A DNA stretch of 48,854 nt from CAZYME01 sp964648115 (GTDB taxonomy: Bacteria; Pseudomonadota; Gammaproteobacteria; Legionellales; Legionellaceae). The position numbers were made by a program, and so were the translations under genes. The DNA lies in NCBI GenBank assembly GCA_964648115.1, contig CAZYME010000019.1:1-48854 (forward strand), given 5' to 3'. The notes beneath the pieces were generated by a model. That model saw only the letters and a program-made list of their open reading frames with translations. It did no database searches and was not told the origin of the DNA. Positions 17,398 through 25,740 of this stretch are shown one piece after another. Within the stretch, counting starts at the first letter, position 1; each line of letters opens with the position of its first letter.

Positions 17398-17424
17398 AGC
17401 ATGCCAGTGAGCGCTGGCCATGCT
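17398..17424 (+). promoter_or_regulatory. Leader hairpin just before the TolC-like gene
   Basis: agcatgccag (17398-17407) and ctggccatgct (17414-17424) form a 10-bp stem with one bulged base, ending 23 nt upstream of the ATG at 17448. In the mRNA it would sit at the edge of the ribosome-binding site, which itself is poor. Translational control is therefore possible, but this is inference. Confidence 0.4.
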
Positions 17425-17447
17425 ACCATGAACGATAATTTCTATGG

Positions 17448-18773
17448 ATGGATCTCCTAGTGCGCAGTTTATTATGCGTTGTTCTAATCCTATTTTCTGC
17501 AAGTATTGAGGCAAACCGGGTTGATTTATTAAGCTGTTTTAACGATGCTGTAGCCAATGATCCTACCTATCAAGCGCAGTTTGCGACTTACATGGCAGCG
17601 ATACAACAATTGCCTCAGAGCTTCTCCGCAGTATTGCCACAAGTTACTTTGACAGGTGCTGTTACTAAAGAGCACGAGATGCAGGGGCAATTGGGGTCAG
17701 GTACATTCAGGCCTAATAGTTTTGTGGCACAAGTTAGTCAGACCATTTTCAACTACACGCAATTTAAACAAATCGCCCAAGCAAAATTTTCTGTTAAATC
17801 GGCATTTGCTACCCTTTCTGCGCAGCAACAAGAATTAATGATTCGTATCTCAAAGGCCTACTTAGATGTCTTGCAAGCACACGATTTGTTGGCTTTTGCG
17901 GAACAACAGCAGGGCTACATCAAAAGGCAGCTTGATGCGACCAAAGCATTGTTTGAGCATAGTGACGCAACCATAACTGACCTTGAGCAAGCCCAAGGAG
18001 CGTATGATCTAATTAATTCAGATTTTTATGCTGCGCAAATCCGACTCTATGACAATATTCAAACGTTAAGTCAAATTACCGGTATTTACTATCATGATTT
18101 TGCTTATCTAAATGAGGGTTTTCCATTAGTAAAACCCAAACCAGAAAGAATCGAAGCTTGGACGCAAATTGCCAACGCGCATAATTGGAATTTACGGGCA
18201 GCGCGCTTAAATATTATGGTCGCTAAAGAAGCTCTTGGTGCAGTAAAAGGAAATTTTTTACCATCACTCAATGCAACCGGTAGCATAACCAAATCTGAGG
18301 TACCAAGTTTATTGCTAGTTGATACAGTTCCTAACAATACTGATATTGTTGGATTAAACGCAAATTGGAACATTGTTCAAGGTGGATTAACTGTGGCGCA
18401 AGTCAAAGCGGCATCGGCTACGTTAAAACAATACCAAGCTAATATGCGTCAACAATTCTTAAAAACCATGGCAGATACGCGTAAAGCATACAATAGCATT
18501 GTGGTGGGGGTTTCTCGTGTTAAGAGTGTTCGCGCCTCGCTTATAGCGAATACGAGCGCGATTAATCATGCTGAAGAAGCATATAAAGCAGGTGAAATGT
18601 CGATTACTGAGATATTGCAAATTCAATATCAACTCTACCGAGCACAAGTTCAGTATGCCGAATATGTTTATAATTATCTTTTCAATCTACTCCTTTTGAA
18701 ACAAGCAGCAGGAACGTTAAACGTAGAGAGTTTGGTGGCTCTAAATAGCTTTTTAGATCACAAAAGTAGGTAA
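17448..18773 (+). CDS. TolC-family outer-membrane protein of type I secretion
   Basis: 441 residues, the usual length. A signal peptide ends near IEA-NRVDLL (about 22). Two structural repeats of the outer membrane efflux protein family follow, with long amphipathic helices (QAKFSVKSAFATLSAQQQEL; MVAKEALGAVKGNFLPSLNA). It forms the trimeric outer-membrane/periplasmic tunnel through which T1SS substrates leave. It is the first gene of a three-gene operon with the ABC and HlyD components, and lies divergent from both predicted substrates. The ATG at 17448 has no clear SD. Confidence 0.9.
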   Translation: MDLLVRSLLCVVLILFSASIEANRVDLLSCFNDAVANDPTYQAQFATYMAAIQQLPQSFSAVLPQVTLTGAVTKEHEMQGQLGSGTFRPNSFVAQVSQTIFNYTQFKQIAQAKFSVKSAFATLSAQQQELMIRISKAYLDVLQAHDLLAFAEQQQGYIKRQLDATKALFEHSDATITDLEQAQGAYDLINSDFYAAQIRLYDNIQTLSQITGIYYHDFAYLNEGFPLVKPKPERIEAWTQIANAHNWNLRAARLNIMVAKEALGAVKGNFLPSLNATGSITKSEVPSLLLVDTVPNNTDIVGLNANWNIVQGGLTVAQVKAASATLKQYQANMRQQFLKTMADTRKAYNSIVVGVSRVKSVRASLIANTSAINHAEEAYKAGEMSITEILQIQYQLYRAQVQYAEYVYNYLFNLLLLKQAAGTLNVESLVALNSFLDHKSR

Positions 18774-18829
18774 AAAGTCTAGATTTATAGGGTAGTTACG
18801 TTGTTACTGACAGGGAATGAATTACTGCT

Positions 18830-20464
18830 ATGGGCGATAAAAACATTAGAAAACTATTAGAAGCAAGCCGGGGTGCATTTGGCTATGTCATTTTGTTCAG
18901 CTGCCTTATCAACTTGCTTATGCTTACAGTCCCCCTTTATATGTTACAAGTTTTTGATAGGGTTTTACCCAGCCAAAGCCATGATACGCTCATATATCTA
19001 ACCCTCATTGCTGTAATTGCTACCGTTATCATGGGTTTGTTGGAGTTTGTGCGAGGTCAGGTATTAACTCGGATAAGCCATTGGATTGATAGCATATTAA
19101 GTCCTCTTGCATTATCACAAAGTATTGATCACACCTTACTGGGTGGTACTTATGGAGCGCAATCTTTAGCAGATATTACCAATTTACGTCAATTTTTAAG
19201 CAGCCCAAGTATTTATGCTTTTTTTGATGCGCCCTGGGTCATTATTTATTTGATTATTATTTATCTGCTGTATGTGCCACTTGGTGTCATGGCAACAATA
19301 GGTGCTATCATTTTATTTGCGCTGGCTGTCTTAAATGAAATTGTCTCTAGAAAACCTTTAAAAGAGGCCAATGTTGCATACTTAAAAAATCAAGAGTCAA
19401 TTTCGAATAGTATTAAAAATGCTGAAAGTATCCAAGCCATGGGTATGATGCAACCTATCGTAGGTAAATGGCAGGTTCATAATGAGTTCGTACTCCACAT
19501 GCAATGTTTGGCCAGTGACCGTTCGGGGCTTGTTCTTTCATGTTCTAAGGCTGTACGCACGGCTTTGCAAATTTTCATCCTGGGTCTTGGTGCTTACTAT
19601 GTAATACAAGGAGAGTTGACGAGTGGCGCAATGATTGCAGCTTCTATTATTATGGGGCGCGCTCTGGCACCAGTGGAGCAGGCTATTAGCGCGTGGAAAC
19701 ATGCTGTTAGCGCCTTACAGGCTTTTAGACGGCTGCAAAGCTACTTAGATAAAGGCGAAATGCGCCCTGAAATCATCGAATTGCCAAAGCCTAAAGGGAA
19801 AATCGATGTTGAAAATTTATTATATATCCCACCTAATTCAAAAAAGCCTATTTTACAAGGTATTACTTTTACACTTATGCCAGGAGAAAGCCTAGGTATC
19901 ATCGGCCCCTCTGCCGCTGGAAAATCAACTCTTGCAAGGCTACTTGTCGGGATATGGGCACCTAACAATGGCTTCGTACGTCTCGATGGAGCAAACATCT
20001 ACGAATGGAATCGTCAAGTTATCGGCGAGTATGTAGGATATTTGCCACAAGGTGTTACGTTGTTTAAGGGAAATATTAAAGAAAATATTGCTCGCATGGG
20101 TCAAGTTGACGATCAGAAAGTAATTGCTGCTGCTAAATTTGTTGATGCACATGAAATGATTTTAAAAATAAACAAAGGGTATGAGGCGGATACAAATACC
20201 TATCACTTATCAGGTGGTCAAAATCAACGAATTGCTTTAGCTCGGGCTTTTTACGGTTTCCCCAAGTTTGTGCTGCTCGATGAACCAGAAAGTAATTTGG
20301 ATGAAGAGGGTATGGCTGCCTTGGAAGTGGTTTTTAAACGCGCGCAAGCAGCAGGAATTACAATTGTTGTAGTTTCACAGCGCCCATCCTTGGTGCAATT
20401 ATTAAGTAAAGTGATGGTATTGCGAGACGGAAAGATTGAACAATATGGACGAACCAGCGAATGA
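18830..20464 (+). CDS. Type I secretion ABC transporter (PrtD/AprD-like permease-ATPase)
   Basis: 544 residues. The membrane domain (about 1-300) has 5-6 helices without an N-terminal C39 peptidase or CLD, as in PrtD/AprD-type exporters of RTX proteases and lipases. The ATPase domain has Walker A GPSAAGKST (about 357-365), the signature LSGGQNQRIALARA (about 460) and Walker B FVLLDEPES (about 480). It energises export of C-terminally tagged unfolded substrates. It overlaps the following HlyD gene by 4 bp (ATGA), showing translational coupling. Confidence 0.93.
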   Translation: MGDKNIRKLLEASRGAFGYVILFSCLINLLMLTVPLYMLQVFDRVLPSQSHDTLIYLTLIAVIATVIMGLLEFVRGQVLTRISHWIDSILSPLALSQSIDHTLLGGTYGAQSLADITNLRQFLSSPSIYAFFDAPWVIIYLIIIYLLYVPLGVMATIGAIILFALAVLNEIVSRKPLKEANVAYLKNQESISNSIKNAESIQAMGMMQPIVGKWQVHNEFVLHMQCLASDRSGLVLSCSKAVRTALQIFILGLGAYYVIQGELTSGAMIAASIIMGRALAPVEQAISAWKHAVSALQAFRRLQSYLDKGEMRPEIIELPKPKGKIDVENLLYIPPNSKKPILQGITFTLMPGESLGIIGPSAAGKSTLARLLVGIWAPNNGFVRLDGANIYEWNRQVIGEYVGYLPQGVTLFKGNIKENIARMGQVDDQKVIAAAKFVDAHEMILKINKGYEADTNTYHLSGGQNQRIALARAFYGFPKFVLLDEPESNLDEEGMAALEVVFKRAQAAGITIVVVSQRPSLVQLLSKVMVLRDGKIEQYGRTSE

Positions 20465-21753
20465 GTACTGATGCACCAAAGATAAAAAATATTATTTTCT
20501 ATAGCGTACTAGCTATTCTGTTATTTATTGCTAGCTTTATCCTATGGATGATGTTTGCCACGTTAGAAAGCGCAGCTGTAGCCCCGGGCACAGTTGTTGT
20601 AGCGAGTGGAAGGCGAGTTATTCAGCATTTTGAAGGGGGAATAATTAAGAGTATTCTCGTTAAAGAAGGTGACCACGTTAAAAAATTTGCCTTGCTGGTC
20701 GTGCTTGAAAATACCCAAGCAAAAGCAGTATCCGAAATTACTCAAAAAGAGCTTTGGCAATTATTAGGCGTACAGTCACGAATATCTGCCGAGCTGAAGA
20801 TGAAAAGCGAAGTTATTTTTCCTCATGAATTAACTGGTAATGATACCCTTCCCGCTCGTGAGATAATGCGGGTCCAGCAAGCTTTATTTGAAGTTAACCA
20901 GCGTACTTTTAAAAATAGTATTGATATTTATCAACAGCGTATTGAGCAATTAAACGATGAAATTCGTGCAAAGCAAGCACAAATCAAGGCCAGTGTGGAG
21001 CAACATGGTTATATTATACAAGAGCTTAAAGAGGTAGAGGCATTAGCTCAAAAGAAACTAGTAAAACTATCTAGATTGCTCGCGCTGAAAAGAGAGGCTG
21101 TCGGCTTGGTAGGAAAACAAGGTGAAATAAATGCAAATATTTCTGAGCTTAAACAAAAGATAGGTGAAACCAAGCTGCAAATTATAGCACTGACAGAAAA
21201 GCAGCATAAAGATTTGCTGGATGAGCTGCATGAAAATCAACAAAAATTAGGTGAAATGTTGGAGCGGCAAAAAACCAGCAATGATGTTTTAGCCAGAACT
21301 CAAATCCGCTCGCCTATTAACGGCACGGTCATGAATTTAAAGTTTCATACTATTGGGGGTGTAGTAAAACCCGGTGAGCCCATTATGGATATTGTACCTG
21401 CTCATGAAACATTGCTTATCGAAGCGAAGTTAAGTCCTCTTGATATTGATGTGGTACATACTGGTTTAAATGCTCAGGTGGTTTTTTCAGGGCTTAGCCA
21501 ACGTAATACTCCAAGATTGTTAGGCAAGGTTTCACATGTATCTGCTGATGCGATCGTAGAACAATCTACAAACAAAGCATTTTTTACCGTAGACGTCGAG
21601 GTGTCTGCAAAGGAATTGAAAAAGCTAGGTGGCGTAGCGCTTTATCCTGGTATGCCTGCAGAAATCATGATTATCACCAAAACAGCAACCCCATGGGAAT
21701 ATTTCACCACCCCAATTGTTAAGAGCTTTGACCACGCATTCAGAGAAAATTAG
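20461..21753 (+). CDS. HlyD-family type I secretion membrane fusion protein
   Basis: 430 residues, the PrtE/AprE size. One N-terminal transmembrane helix (about 10-35, VLAILLFIASFILWMMF), then a lipoyl-like half-motif (VAPGTVVVASGRRVIQHFEGG), a long coiled-coil hairpin (about 100-270), the second lipoyl half (IRSPINGTVMNLKFHTIGGV) and a beta-barrel domain. It bridges the inner-membrane ABC protein and the TolC-like tunnel. It starts within the stop codon of the ABC gene. Confidence 0.93.
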   Translation: MSTDAPKIKNIIFYSVLAILLFIASFILWMMFATLESAAVAPGTVVVASGRRVIQHFEGGIIKSILVKEGDHVKKFALLVVLENTQAKAVSEITQKELWQLLGVQSRISAELKMKSEVIFPHELTGNDTLPAREIMRVQQALFEVNQRTFKNSIDIYQQRIEQLNDEIRAKQAQIKASVEQHGYIIQELKEVEALAQKKLVKLSRLLALKREAVGLVGKQGEINANISELKQKIGETKLQIIALTEKQHKDLLDELHENQQKLGEMLERQKTSNDVLARTQIRSPINGTVMNLKFHTIGGVVKPGEPIMDIVPAHETLLIEAKLSPLDIDVVHTGLNAQVVFSGLSQRNTPRLLGKVSHVSADAIVEQSTNKAFFTVDVEVSAKELKKLGGVALYPGMPAEIMIITKTATPWEYFTTPIVKSFDHAFREN

Positions 21754-21777
21754 GGAAGATAAAAGGAGTGTATCAAT

Positions 21778-21810
21778 GTAGCCCGTATGGAGCGAAGCGG
21801 AATGCGGGAA
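21778..21810. repeat. 'GTAGCCCGTATGGAGCG' repeat (copy 1)
   Basis: gtagcccgtatggagcgaag plus cggaatgcgggaa is one arm of a repeat common in gamma-proteobacterial gaps. A full palindromic copy is at 22606-22640 and another at 26055-26133. Confidence 0.6.
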
Positions 21811-21837
21811 TGGCCAAGCAGTTTAATCTCGCCTAAA

Positions 21838-21864
21838 AAACACGCGCAAAGCGAGCGCGTGTTT
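21838..21864. terminator. Bidirectional terminator after the T1SS operon
   Basis: AAACACGCGC (21838-21847) and GCGCGTGTTT (21855-21864) form a perfect 10-bp stem with A-run and T-run flanks. It separates the convergent HlyD and 110-residue genes. Confidence 0.85.
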
Positions 21865-21877
21865 CATAAGATTATTT

Positions 21878-22210
21878 TTAAGTATACATGCCCTGCAAAC
21901 CAGCAAATCGTGCTTGATCTGCTGTTTCTGCCTGTGCAGCTGCTTCTTTCTCGTCTTGTTTTTCCTTCTGGCTTAACTGTATTTTAAGTGCTTCAAGAGC
22001 ATTATGAGTCCTTAGTTCCTCAACTAATGCGGCTAACAAAAGCAACAATTGTGAAGACACTGTAAGCTGAGTTGGAGAAGGGGATGGAGATGGAGATGGA
22101 GCTTGAAGAGGTTGGGCTTGAAGTGGCGCGCCGAAAAAGCTCGCCTGCGTGGGTGTTGCGGGTGGGGAGTCTGATGTCTCGGAGACTTTTCTTTTTTTAT
22201 GTCCTGGCAT
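21878..22210 (-). CDS. Small protein with SV40-like basic motif, candidate effector
   Basis: 110 residues. The N-terminus is basic (MPGHKKRKVSE), and HKKRKV matches the classical monopartite nuclear-localisation core K-K/R-x-K/R. A Pro/Ser-rich linker (about 15-48) follows, then a Leu-rich amphipathic helix (SSQLLLLLAALVEELRTHN) and a charged coiled-coil tail (about 75-105). There is no signal peptide. SD AAGGAG before the ATG and the terminator behind it show that it is a real gene. Function unknown. Nuclear targeting in a host cell is a hypothesis from the motif only. Confidence 0.65.
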   Translation of the reverse strand: MPGHKKRKVSETSDSPPATPTQASFFGAPLQAQPLQAPSPSPSPSPTQLTVSSQLLLLLAALVEELRTHNALEALKIQLSQKEKQDEKEAAAQAETADQARFAGLQGMYT

Positions 22211-22358
22211 TTTAGATCTCCTTATACGTGGTGGATCAATTTAAGCGTAGTCAGGATTTTGTAAAACGCAAATAAATAAGAAAACCCGGGTTATTAAGGG
22301 TTTCTTTGGATTGAAAATAATCATGAAAAAGGTGGTAAATTTGGGTGTAATTGAATAT

Positions 22359-22392
22359 GTAGGTTGGGCTTCGCAAGCTCAGCGCCAACCTG
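22359..22392. repeat. TAGGTTGGG-type palindromic repeat
   Basis: gtaggttgggcttcgcaagc through gcgccaacctg forms a short stem-loop. It is the same class as the copies at 25548, 33002 and 39363, differing in the loop. Confidence 0.55.
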
Positions 22393-22479
22393 CTTTTGAC
22401 CTCATCAAGTCTGTCTTATTTGTTTATTTAATAACTCTGTCTTACTATCAATATACAAGACCTGTAAAAGGATGACGCC

Positions 22480-22572
22480 ATGAAAGCAATCTTAATATGT
22501 GTACTGTTAAATTCATTTTTCGTCCTGACAAGTTGCTGCTCTTCTGGGTGTGGTGGTTCGGGGATGTGGTAA
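22480..22572 (+). CDS. Micro-lipoprotein (30 residues)
   Basis: A 30-codon gene. An n-region Lys is followed by a hydrophobic core (AILICVLLNSFFVLT) and a lipobox LTSC (16-19), leaving a 12-residue mature lipopeptide, CCSSGCGGSGMW. AAAGGATG lies 7-10 nt upstream of the ATG. A predicted lipobox plus a good SD supports reality despite the length. It may be an entericidin-like or envelope-stress peptide, but no homology is claimed. A palindromic repeat just downstream can act as terminator. Confidence 0.55.
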   Translation: MKAILICVLLNSFFVLTSCCSSGCGGSGMW

Positions 22573-22605
22573 GTTAAACGTAAATAATGAATAAAAAACA
22601 CTATG

Positions 22606-22640
22606 GTAGCCCGCATTCCGCTTCCCTCCATACGGGCTAC
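22606..22640. repeat. Full GTAGCCCG palindrome (copy 2)
   Basis: gtagcccg (22606-22613) and cgggctac (22633-22640) are perfect inverted ends around attccgcttccctccata. It sits between the micro-lipoprotein and the Cys-rich protein gene. Confidence 0.7.
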
Positions 22641-22657
22641 ATTGTTGGGAACGGCTC

Positions 22658-22885
22658 ATGAAAAGGTTCATTCTTAAGATGCTGTTGGTTTTATGTTCTC
22701 TGCCAACCCAAGCAGCGGGTATTCCTAAATTAGATATCACAGAACAAAAAGATCAGCAGGTGGTATGTATAGAGCAACGCATAAATCAATGCACTACCAA
22801 ATGTCAAAAAAGCAATGACATCCCTAATTGTTCACAACTGTGCCAAAAGAATGTAAAAAACGAATGTCGTTACGCTGGTGAGTGA
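22658..22885 (+). CDS. Small secreted Cys-rich protein
   Basis: 75 residues. The signal peptide (about 1-20) ends TQA-AG. The mature part has six cysteines in the pattern C-x6-C-x3-C-x8-C-x3-C-x7-C (VCIEQRINQCTTKC ... NCSQLCQKNVKNEC). The even number and paired CxxxC spacings suggest three disulphides or a helical-hairpin CX3C scaffold. Periplasmic or secreted. Function unknown. Weak SD. Confidence 0.6.
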   Translation: MKRFILKMLLVLCSLPTQAAGIPKLDITEQKDQQVVCIEQRINQCTTKCQKSNDIPNCSQLCQKNVKNECRYAGE

Positions 22886-22986
22886 ATTCCCAATGGCGTC
22901 AATGACTATGTTCCGCGCCACCAACGTTCTATTTAAATAGTGTTGTGTTTCCCATCGTTGTTTCAATATAAAAATCCATTGCCTCC

Positions 22987-23006
22987 CTTAAGGAACCCTT
23001 AAGTTT
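22987..23006 (+). promoter_or_regulatory. PmrA box upstream of the MICAL-like gene
   Basis: CTTAAG-gaacc-CTTAAG is a perfect direct repeat with 11-bp periodicity. It matches the enteric PmrA consensus (C/TTTAAG/T-N5 repeat) and the Legionella/Coxiella form cTTAATatT-N2-cTTAATatT. It ends 41 bp upstream of the ATG at 23048, with a -10-like CATAAT at about 23033. Occupancy by PmrA is inference. Confidence 0.7.
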
Positions 23007-23047
23007 AATGTGTTATTTTTGACGCAAATGTTCATAATGGGTGTTGT

Positions 23048-24919
23048 ATGGCAAACGAAATTGTTTTTGTTGGAGCAGGACCAATTGGCTTATGGACAGC
23101 TATTCAGATTAAGCTTCAGCAGCCTGACACTGAGATTATTTTTAAGGAAAAAAAAGAGACTTATTCACGCACGCATACATTGTTATTAAAGCCGACGGCA
23201 TTTGCTGGCTGCCTAAAAGATCGTACCGGAGTTATCCAAGGTATTATTGATCAGCTTAAAGAAAACCCTCATATTCGCACCAATGATCTTGAACAAAGAT
23301 TAAAAGATCTTGCAGGCCAGCTTGGGATAAGAATTGATCTGCGGGCAGTTGATAATATTGCACATGATGTTTTGGAGGATCATCCAGAGGCTGCCATGGT
23401 GATTGGCTCAGATGGTGTGCGCAGTAAGGTCCATACACAAATTTTTGATGACGAAGTAAATACTCAAAGAGTAGCACTTGCTTATGCTGCGCAGATTAAA
23501 TATTCGGTGCAAGGCGAGGCTATACGAGAAAGCCAAATACTCCAGACCTACCCATTGCTGAAGCAGTCAAATTACCTGGCCTCGGTAAATGTTGGGAAAT
23601 TAAGGGATGGAAAAACCCCAGTTACCATTCAATTGGTTATCGATAAAGATACATACGACAAAATTAGCCATGCCACCTACGCTCGTCCAATACGAGTGCT
23701 AGCTGACTCCATTGAGGATCAAGTACCTCCCGAGTTACTAAGAGATATTAAAACGCATATCGGTTTTAGGCTAAGCAATGATGAAGATATTATTATCCAA
23801 GATATAAACCTGACTGCTAGCGAATTACCCCAACAAAGGCGTAGAGCTGTAACAGTTTTAAAAGATGGCAAATATTATGGGCTTACGGGCGATGCAGCGT
23901 TGGCTTTATCTTACTTCAAAGGAATGAATACAGGATTAAAGCTTGCAACACATTTTTCGAAAGCTATCGTCGGTAATTGGGATAAAATTATTAGCCAGGA
24001 CCCAACAGCGTTTGATGATTACGAAAAACTATATGATAAATTTGCTACTGAGGCATTCGAACACGGCCATGAAAAAAATCACTCCGTCAGGAAATTATTT
24101 TCAGCCATTCAGTCTGGCGCAGCCCTGCCTTTTCAATTCCTCTATTTTGATAATAATACTATCGCAAACTTTCATCGTTGTTTTGATCTCTATAACCAAG
24201 CGTGTTCGTTTTACGTTAATGGTCAAATCCCAGAAGGAGATGGAGCAACTGATGGAGCGAACCCTGGAGTGGTACCCAGTGCAAGAAGTATCAAAGCGTG
24301 GCTGGAAGCTCAAATGGGGCCAGGCATCGAGCTCCTTCGGACTAAAGTAATATCGCAGGCTGAAGCGCAAATACATAATCCACGGTTACATAAAGCGCTA
24401 AAGGCTCTTACCAATTTAGATACCGCTAAATTAGATTTTTATGACCAAGCCAATTTGGGTTTAGCTTTCAGTAAGGTAAGTACTTTATTGGAAGCCCCAA
24501 CTCCTCAAAATTATCAAGCCTGTGTCAAATTTTCTGAGCGCCTTAAGGCGGCTGGCTCTAGCTTTGCTCTCCTCATGAGCTCCATTGTAGAGTTAATCCT
24601 TGGGCTTGCTGCTATTGCATTTGGTATCGTGGCAACAGTTGCCACATGTGGAGCTGCTGCCCCATATTCTGTTCCTATTATGGCTGCAGGAGCGTTACTA
24701 GCTGGGCATGGTATTTATAAACTCCAGAAAAATATTCAGGGAGACAGTGCTGTTTGTAAAGCTTTGAGAGCTGTAGTAAGAGAACGAGGCAACTTAGAGG
24801 ATGGTCCAGAGCTAAGAGATACCATTGTTATTGCGGATGTTGAGTTAGATGATGATATGCCTGCGTTTGAAATAGTTGAGGATGAAGTTGATCCAGATGT
24901 TGCGTTATTTACTAGGTAG
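23048..24919 (+). CDS. MICAL-like FAD monooxygenase with C-terminal membrane hairpin, candidate effector
   Basis: 623 residues. The N-terminal FAD monooxygenase domain has the Rossmann motif VFVGAGPIGLWTAI (7-20) and a MICAL-like EKKETYSRTHTLLL (34-47; eukaryotic MICALs have EKRxxFSR.N.L.L). It also has the DG motif VIGSDGVRSKV (118-128) and the GD motif YGLTGDAALALSYFKGMNTG (277-296). The ~210 residues after that are unrecognised. Two hydrophobic helices (about 510-557, LILGLAAIAFGIVATV and MAAGALLAGHGIY) precede an acidic tail (DDDMPAFEIVEDEVDP) that could serve as an E-block-like translocation signal. MICALs oxidise actin Met residues, so an effector of host actin is plausible; this is inference. 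A PmrA box lies upstream. Confidence 0.75.
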   Translation: MANEIVFVGAGPIGLWTAIQIKLQQPDTEIIFKEKKETYSRTHTLLLKPTAFAGCLKDRTGVIQGIIDQLKENPHIRTNDLEQRLKDLAGQLGIRIDLRAVDNIAHDVLEDHPEAAMVIGSDGVRSKVHTQIFDDEVNTQRVALAYAAQIKYSVQGEAIRESQILQTYPLLKQSNYLASVNVGKLRDGKTPVTIQLVIDKDTYDKISHATYARPIRVLADSIEDQVPPELLRDIKTHIGFRLSNDEDIIIQDINLTASELPQQRRRAVTVLKDGKYYGLTGDAALALSYFKGMNTGLKLATHFSKAIVGNWDKIISQDPTAFDDYEKLYDKFATEAFEHGHEKNHSVRKLFSAIQSGAALPFQFLYFDNNTIANFHRCFDLYNQACSFYVNGQIPEGDGATDGANPGVVPSARSIKAWLEAQMGPGIELLRTKVISQAEAQIHNPRLHKALKALTNLDTAKLDFYDQANLGLAFSKVSTLLEAPTPQNYQACVKFSERLKAAGSSFALLMSSIVELILGLAAIAFGIVATVATCGAAAPYSVPIMAAGALLAGHGIYKLQKNIQGDSAVCKALRAVVRERGNLEDGPELRDTIVIADVELDDDMPAFEIVEDEVDPDVALFTR

Positions 24920-25023
24920 AAATTTTTTAATTAATGATGGATTCAAATCACTGTATACTAATATGGGGAAAGTAAAAGAGGACGCTACGGCGATAGCGTG
25001 GCACTAGCTAAAAGGATGTGTTT

Positions 25024-25545
25024 ATGGCAATTAAGCCCGTAGTAAAAATGGGTAATCGGCAATTGGCTACGCCATCGGAGGCTGTTGTAGATTTGGATAA
25101 ATCCCTGCCCAAGATTTTAACACTGATTAATGATATGAAGGACACCATGGAGGAAGAAGGCGGGGTGGGTATTGCTGCGCCCCAAATCGGTTGTAATAAA
25201 CGAGTTATCATGTTTGGGTTTGAAAAAAGCAAACGTTATCCCAAGGAAGGGTCAGTACCGCATACTGTACTTATCAATCCAACTTTTAGGGTTCTTTCTA
25301 ATGAAATGGTTGAGGCCTGGGAGGGGTGTCTAAGCGTTCCAGGGCTAAGAGGGTTGGTGGAGAGGTATAATAAAATTGAATACAGCGGATATGACCCAGA
25401 AGGTAATTTGATTACTCGCATAGCGGAAGGGTTTCACGCAAGGGTCGTACAGCATGAGTATGATCATCTAGATGGGATTTTATTTCCACAGCGTCTAAAG
25501 GATCTAAGATTTTTCGGATTCGAAGATGAATTAGTGAGATATTAA
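25024..25545 (+). CDS. def: Peptide deformylase
   Basis: 173 residues. All three motifs are present: GVGIAAPQIG (48-57), EGCLSVP (100-106, Cys102) and QHEYDHLDG (143-151, His144, Glu145, His148). It removes formyl from the N-terminal Met of new proteins, using bound Fe2+. AAGGA sits 7 nt before the ATG at 25024, preferred over a GTG at 25018. It stands alone, without fmt, so it is probably an additional def copy outside the def-fmt operon. The 'Y' and 'FF' rich C-terminus is unlike the E. coli helix. Confidence 0.93.
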   Translation: MAIKPVVKMGNRQLATPSEAVVDLDKSLPKILTLINDMKDTMEEEGGVGIAAPQIGCNKRVIMFGFEKSKRYPKEGSVPHTVLINPTFRVLSNEMVEAWEGCLSVPGLRGLVERYNKIEYSGYDPEGNLITRIAEGFHARVVQHEYDHLDGILFPQRLKDLRFFGFEDELVRY

Positions 25546-25547
25546 AA

Positions 25548-25593
25548 GTAGGTTGGGCCATGGCCCAACAACTGCGCGAAGCGCTACATTATG
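25548..25593. repeat. TAGGTTGGGCCATGGCCCAACA repeat
   Basis: gtaggttgggccatggccca is followed by acaactgcgcgaagcgctac and attatg. A near-identical copy, including the right-hand gcgaagtgccacattatg part, is at 33002-33049. Confidence 0.7.
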
Positions 25594-25609
25594 TTTGATG
25601 AAAAAGCCT

Positions 25610-25740
25610 AACTCCTTTTTAAATGATGCCTTAAATCTGGCCCTGATGCCTCAGGGTCCTGTCACTGCAGTTATCCCTTCGTGCTCGCATGCTGCGCGCG
25701 ACAGGAGCCCTCCCTTCCGCGCCACCCTTCGTTTGACATG
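25610..25740. repeat. ~130-bp dispersed element, copy A
   Basis: The sequence from aactcctttttaaatgatgc to cgccacccttcgtttgacat matches 32449-32558 along its length, with a ~20-25 bp segment missing there. The ends are short inverted repeats (ttaaacgaag/cttcgttt in the better copy), so it looks like a small non-coding mobile element. The plus-strand open frame crossing it is not a gene. Confidence 0.65.
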
